Shown here one piece after another: positions 4,966 to 6,243 of a stretch of DNA of 6,243 nucleotides. A program made the position numbers and the translations under genes. The stretch is from assembly GCA_001800005.1 (NCBI GenBank), contig MGUL01000043.1, forward strand, positions 1 to 6,243, given 5' to 3'. The first letter of the stretch is position 1, and each line of letters begins with the position of its first letter. The DNA is from Elusimicrobia bacterium RBG_16_66_12. Its GTDB lineage: Bacteria > Elusimicrobiota > Elusimicrobia > UBA1565 > UBA9628. The notes beneath the pieces were generated by a model, which was not told the origin of the DNA, did no database searches, and saw only the letters and a list, made by a program, of their open reading frames with translations.

Positions 4966-5223
4966 GTGTCCTACCAGGTCGAGTTCACCCCGTCCGCAGC
5001 CCGCGCCTTCAAGAAGTTGCCGGGCCCCATCCAGAGCCGTATAGCGCCCAAGATCGACACCCTGGCAATCAACCCCCGTCCTCATGGCGTGGAGAAGATG
5101 GTTGGGAATGAGAACCGCTACCGTGTTCGCGTGGGCGAGTACCGTGTCGTCTATGTCATCAGCGACGGCCCGCGCCTCGTCACCGTGGCCGTCATAGGCC
5201 ACCGCCGCGAGGTCTACCGCTGA
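4966..5223 (+). CDS. RelE/ParE-family toxin (probable mRNA interferase)
   Basis: An 85-residue protein of the usual length for RelE/ParE toxins. It opens with the family's strand-helix pattern (YQVEFTPSAARAFKKLP, 3-19). The core is RYRVRVGEYRVVYVI (51-65), and it ends with VTVAVIGHRREVYR (72-85). Arg60, Arg80/81 and Tyr84 fall where RelE catalytic residues are expected; these proteins cleave mRNA on the ribosome and are neutralised by the cognate antitoxin. The RelE-like basic and Tyr C-terminus favours RNase over gyrase-poisoning ParE activity. It starts at GTG 4966, 5 nt after the antitoxin stop, with no good Shine-Dalgarno. A short inverted repeat AGGACT-CA-AGTCCT (4945-4958) at the junction could modulate coupling. 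Typical plasmid, island or chromosomal addiction module. Confidence 0.92.
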   Translation: MSYQVEFTPSAARAFKKLPGPIQSRIAPKIDTLAINPRPHGVEKMVGNENRYRVRVGEYRVVYVISDGPRLVTVAVIGHRREVYR

Positions 5224-5231
5224 TCAGCGGT
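5216..5231. repeat. Perfect 16-bp palindrome across the toxin stop codon
   Basis: ACCGCTGATCAGCGGT is an exact palindrome containing the toxin TGA (5221-5223). As RNA it forms a 6-bp stem with a GATC loop; as DNA it could bind a dimer. No U-tract follows. Confidence 0.6.
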
Positions 5232-5410
5232 CAGCGAGGCCGGGCGGTCTTCGCCGCCAGCGTCGAGGCTTCCGAATCGGACGGGGAAGACTCAATCGAG
5301 TCTGAAAGGTTCTTTCTATTACATGACTTAAGGCAACCACTTTGCCAGTTCAACGCGTTTCCGGTGCCGGCCCAGGTCCGAATACTGCCAACGACGGGCA
5401 GCCAAGGTTC
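5224..5410. other. Non-coding spacer between toxin and Cys-repeat genes
   Basis: No supported gene. It contains small hairpins: GGCGG/CCGCC (5243-5247 with 5254-5258), AGACTC/GAGTCT with an AATC loop (5288-5303), and GGCAA/TTGCC around 5332-5346. The 5288-5303 hairpin is followed by a mixed T-rich stretch and might end the toxin-antitoxin transcript weakly. A T-loop-like GGTCCGAAT at 5376-5384 does not sit in a tRNA fold. Confidence 0.5.
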
Positions 5411-5439
5411 TTGCTATGGGCCACTGGTTCTTGTAGGAT
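5411..5439 (+). promoter_or_regulatory. Candidate promoter of the Cys-repeat protein gene
   Basis: TTGCTA (5411-5416) and TAGGAT (5434-5439) are separated by 17 bp, each matching the sigma-70 consensus at 4 of 6 positions. Start of transcription would be near 5446, leaving a leader of about 27 nt with GGAGG at 5463-5467, five bases before the ATG. GGTTCTTG is repeated at 5406-5413 and 5426-5433, overlapping both boxes, and might be a regulator site. Confidence 0.45.
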
Positions 5440-5472
5440 TCGCTCGAGCGGTGCGCGCCGCGGGAGGAGCGA

Positions 5473-6243
5473 ATGAGAGCGAGCTTGGGTCTGCTGTCCG
5501 TCCTGCTGGCCGCGTCCGCCGCCGCCGGTCCCGTCGACTGCTATAAGGCGGCCAAGGACAAGACAAGCTACCCGCCCCTGCTCTGCGCCGGAGCCGAGAC
5601 CGCCGCCCCGGCCGCCTGCTTCGACGCGTCGTCGAAACTCACGAACTATCCCGCGCTGCTGTGCTCGGGCGCTTTGTCGGACGCGCCGGCGGCCTGCTTC
5701 TCCGCGGCGAACGAGGTCACGCGCTTCCCCGCCCTGCTCTGCGCGAAAGCCGCGTCGAACGCGCCGCTCGCCTGTTTCGCGGCCGCCCAGCCGGTCACCG
5801 GGTATCCCGCGCTGCTGTGCTCGGGAGCGTCGTCGAACGCGCCGGTCGCCTGCTTCAAGGCCGCCGAGAAGGAGACGCGATTCCCCGCCCTGCTGTGCGC
5901 CGGCGCCGTCTCGAACGCGCCCGTCGATTGCTTCAAGGCGGCCAAGGGCCTGACGGATTACCCGGCGCTGCTGTGCGCGGGGGCCACCTCGAACGCGCCG
6001 GTCGCCTGCTTCAGCGCGGCCAAGGGCAAGACCGACTTCCCGGCCCTGCTGTGCTCGGGCGCGAAGGACGACTCGCCGGTCGCCTGCCTCGACGCCGTGC
6101 GCGGCGTCACCGACAACAGCGCGCTGCTGTGCTCGCCGAACGGGCGGCTCAAGGCGGTCACGCGCCACGACAACCACTCCTCGTACGACCTGCCTTACCC
6201 GTTCCGCTTCCCGCACCGCTACCCGTTCAAGTTCCCGTTCCCC
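5473..6243 (+). CDS. Secreted cysteine-rich tandem-repeat protein (3'-truncated by window)
   Basis: Open from ATG 5473 to the window edge, 257 codons without stop. Residues 1-18 form a signal peptide (MRASLGLLSVLLAASAAA) with Ala-rich cleavage region, so the protein is exported. From about residue 20 to 220 there are eight repeats of exactly 26 residues. Each has a P-V/A-x-C-F/Y half and a Y/F-P-A-L-L-C-S/A-G-A half; Cys pairs are at 23/38, 49/64, 75/90, 101/116, 127/142, 153/168, 179/194 and 205/220. Sixteen evenly spaced Cys suggest disulfide-linked helical hairpins outside the cytoplasm. After residue 236 the sequence changes to a Pro/aromatic tail (YDLPYPFRFPHRYPFKFPFP). Shine-Dalgarno GGAGG (5463-5467) supports the start. 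Codons are strongly G/C-ending, unlike the 1565-3180 pair. I do not recognise a named family; a structural or surface-binding role is only inference. Confidence 0.85.
   Translation, partial: MRASLGLLSVLLAASAAAGPVDCYKAAKDKTSYPPLLCAGAETAAPAACFDASSKLTNYPALLCSGALSDAPAACFSAANEVTRFPALLCAKAASNAPLACFAAAQPVTGYPALLCSGASSNAPVACFKAAEKETRFPALLCAGAVSNAPVDCFKAAKGLTDYPALLCAGATSNAPVACFSAAKGKTDFPALLCSGAKDDSPVACLDAVRGVTDNSALLCSPNGRLKAVTRHDNHSSYDLPYPFRFPHRYPFKFPFP
5530..6132 (+). repeat. Eight tandem 78-bp coding repeats
   Basis: Units begin at 5530, 5608, 5686, 5764, 5842, 5920, 5998 and 6076, with exact 78-bp spacing and no indels; the last ends early, at the Cys codon 6130-6132. The best-conserved nucleotide blocks are CCCGCCCTGCTGTGC-like and TCGAACGCGCCGGTCGCCTG-like. 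The middle units (4 to 7) are most alike and the first and last most diverged, as expected for expansion from the centre. The high G/C repeat also opens long false frames on the opposite strand. Confidence 0.85.

Noticed and set aside
5340..5400. Possible tRNA suggested by GGTCCGAAT, a T-loop-like string
   Set aside because: The flanking T-stem does not pair properly, and no matching anticodon arm, D-arm or acceptor stem could be built.
5350..6216. Long minus-strand open frame (288 codons), plus shorter minus-strand frames at 5646-5945 and 5958-6173
   Set aside because: They are shadows of the high-G/C 78-bp repeats of the + strand Cys-repeat gene. The + frame has a signal peptide, a Shine-Dalgarno and conserved Cys; the minus products are Arg/Gly- or Ala-rich low complexity.

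Overview
Bacterial DNA of moderate to high G+C; no ribosomal or housekeeping marker is present, so the lineage cannot be fixed. The last gene has a cleavable signal peptide and codons ending mostly in G or C. The 1565-3180 pair has visibly more mixed third positions than the recombinase and the last gene, consistent with an accessory block next to resident DNA.

Layout. (1) 41-1357 (+): RecG-C-terminal-like ATP-binding protein with two winged-helix-like segments, probably cut by the left edge. (2) 1333-1539: two hairpin-forming units built on ATGCGACA/TGTCGCAT; the first spans the stop codon of the preceding gene. (3) 1565-3180 (+): two co-directional genes, a putative PD-(D/E)XK nuclease-like protein and an unrecognised protein with an R-x4-H motif recalling HEPN RNases. 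(4) 3181-3536: gene-free, with three iteron-like GCGACA motifs, one more outlying copy and three inverted repeats. (5) 3537-4439 (-): complete XerC/XerD-type tyrosine recombinase. (6) 4440-4747: a doubtful small ORF, a perfect + strand terminator with no clear gene before it, and a promoter candidate. (7) 4748-5223 (+): RelE/ParE-type toxin-antitoxin pair. (8) 5224-5472: non-coding, ending in a promoter and Shine-Dalgarno. (9) 5473 to the right edge (+): secreted protein made of eight 26-residue repeats with two cysteines each, running off the window.

How they may work together. An ATP-binding regulator-like protein, a nuclease-like/R-x4-H pair, a tyrosine recombinase and a toxin-antitoxin module side by side look like a small accessory or defence island. 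The best candidate for an undescribed system is the 1565-3180 pair, bracketed on both sides by TGCGACA-type repeats. The repeat-rich Cys protein is a second, unrelated oddity. All functional links between genes are inferred from arrangement only.
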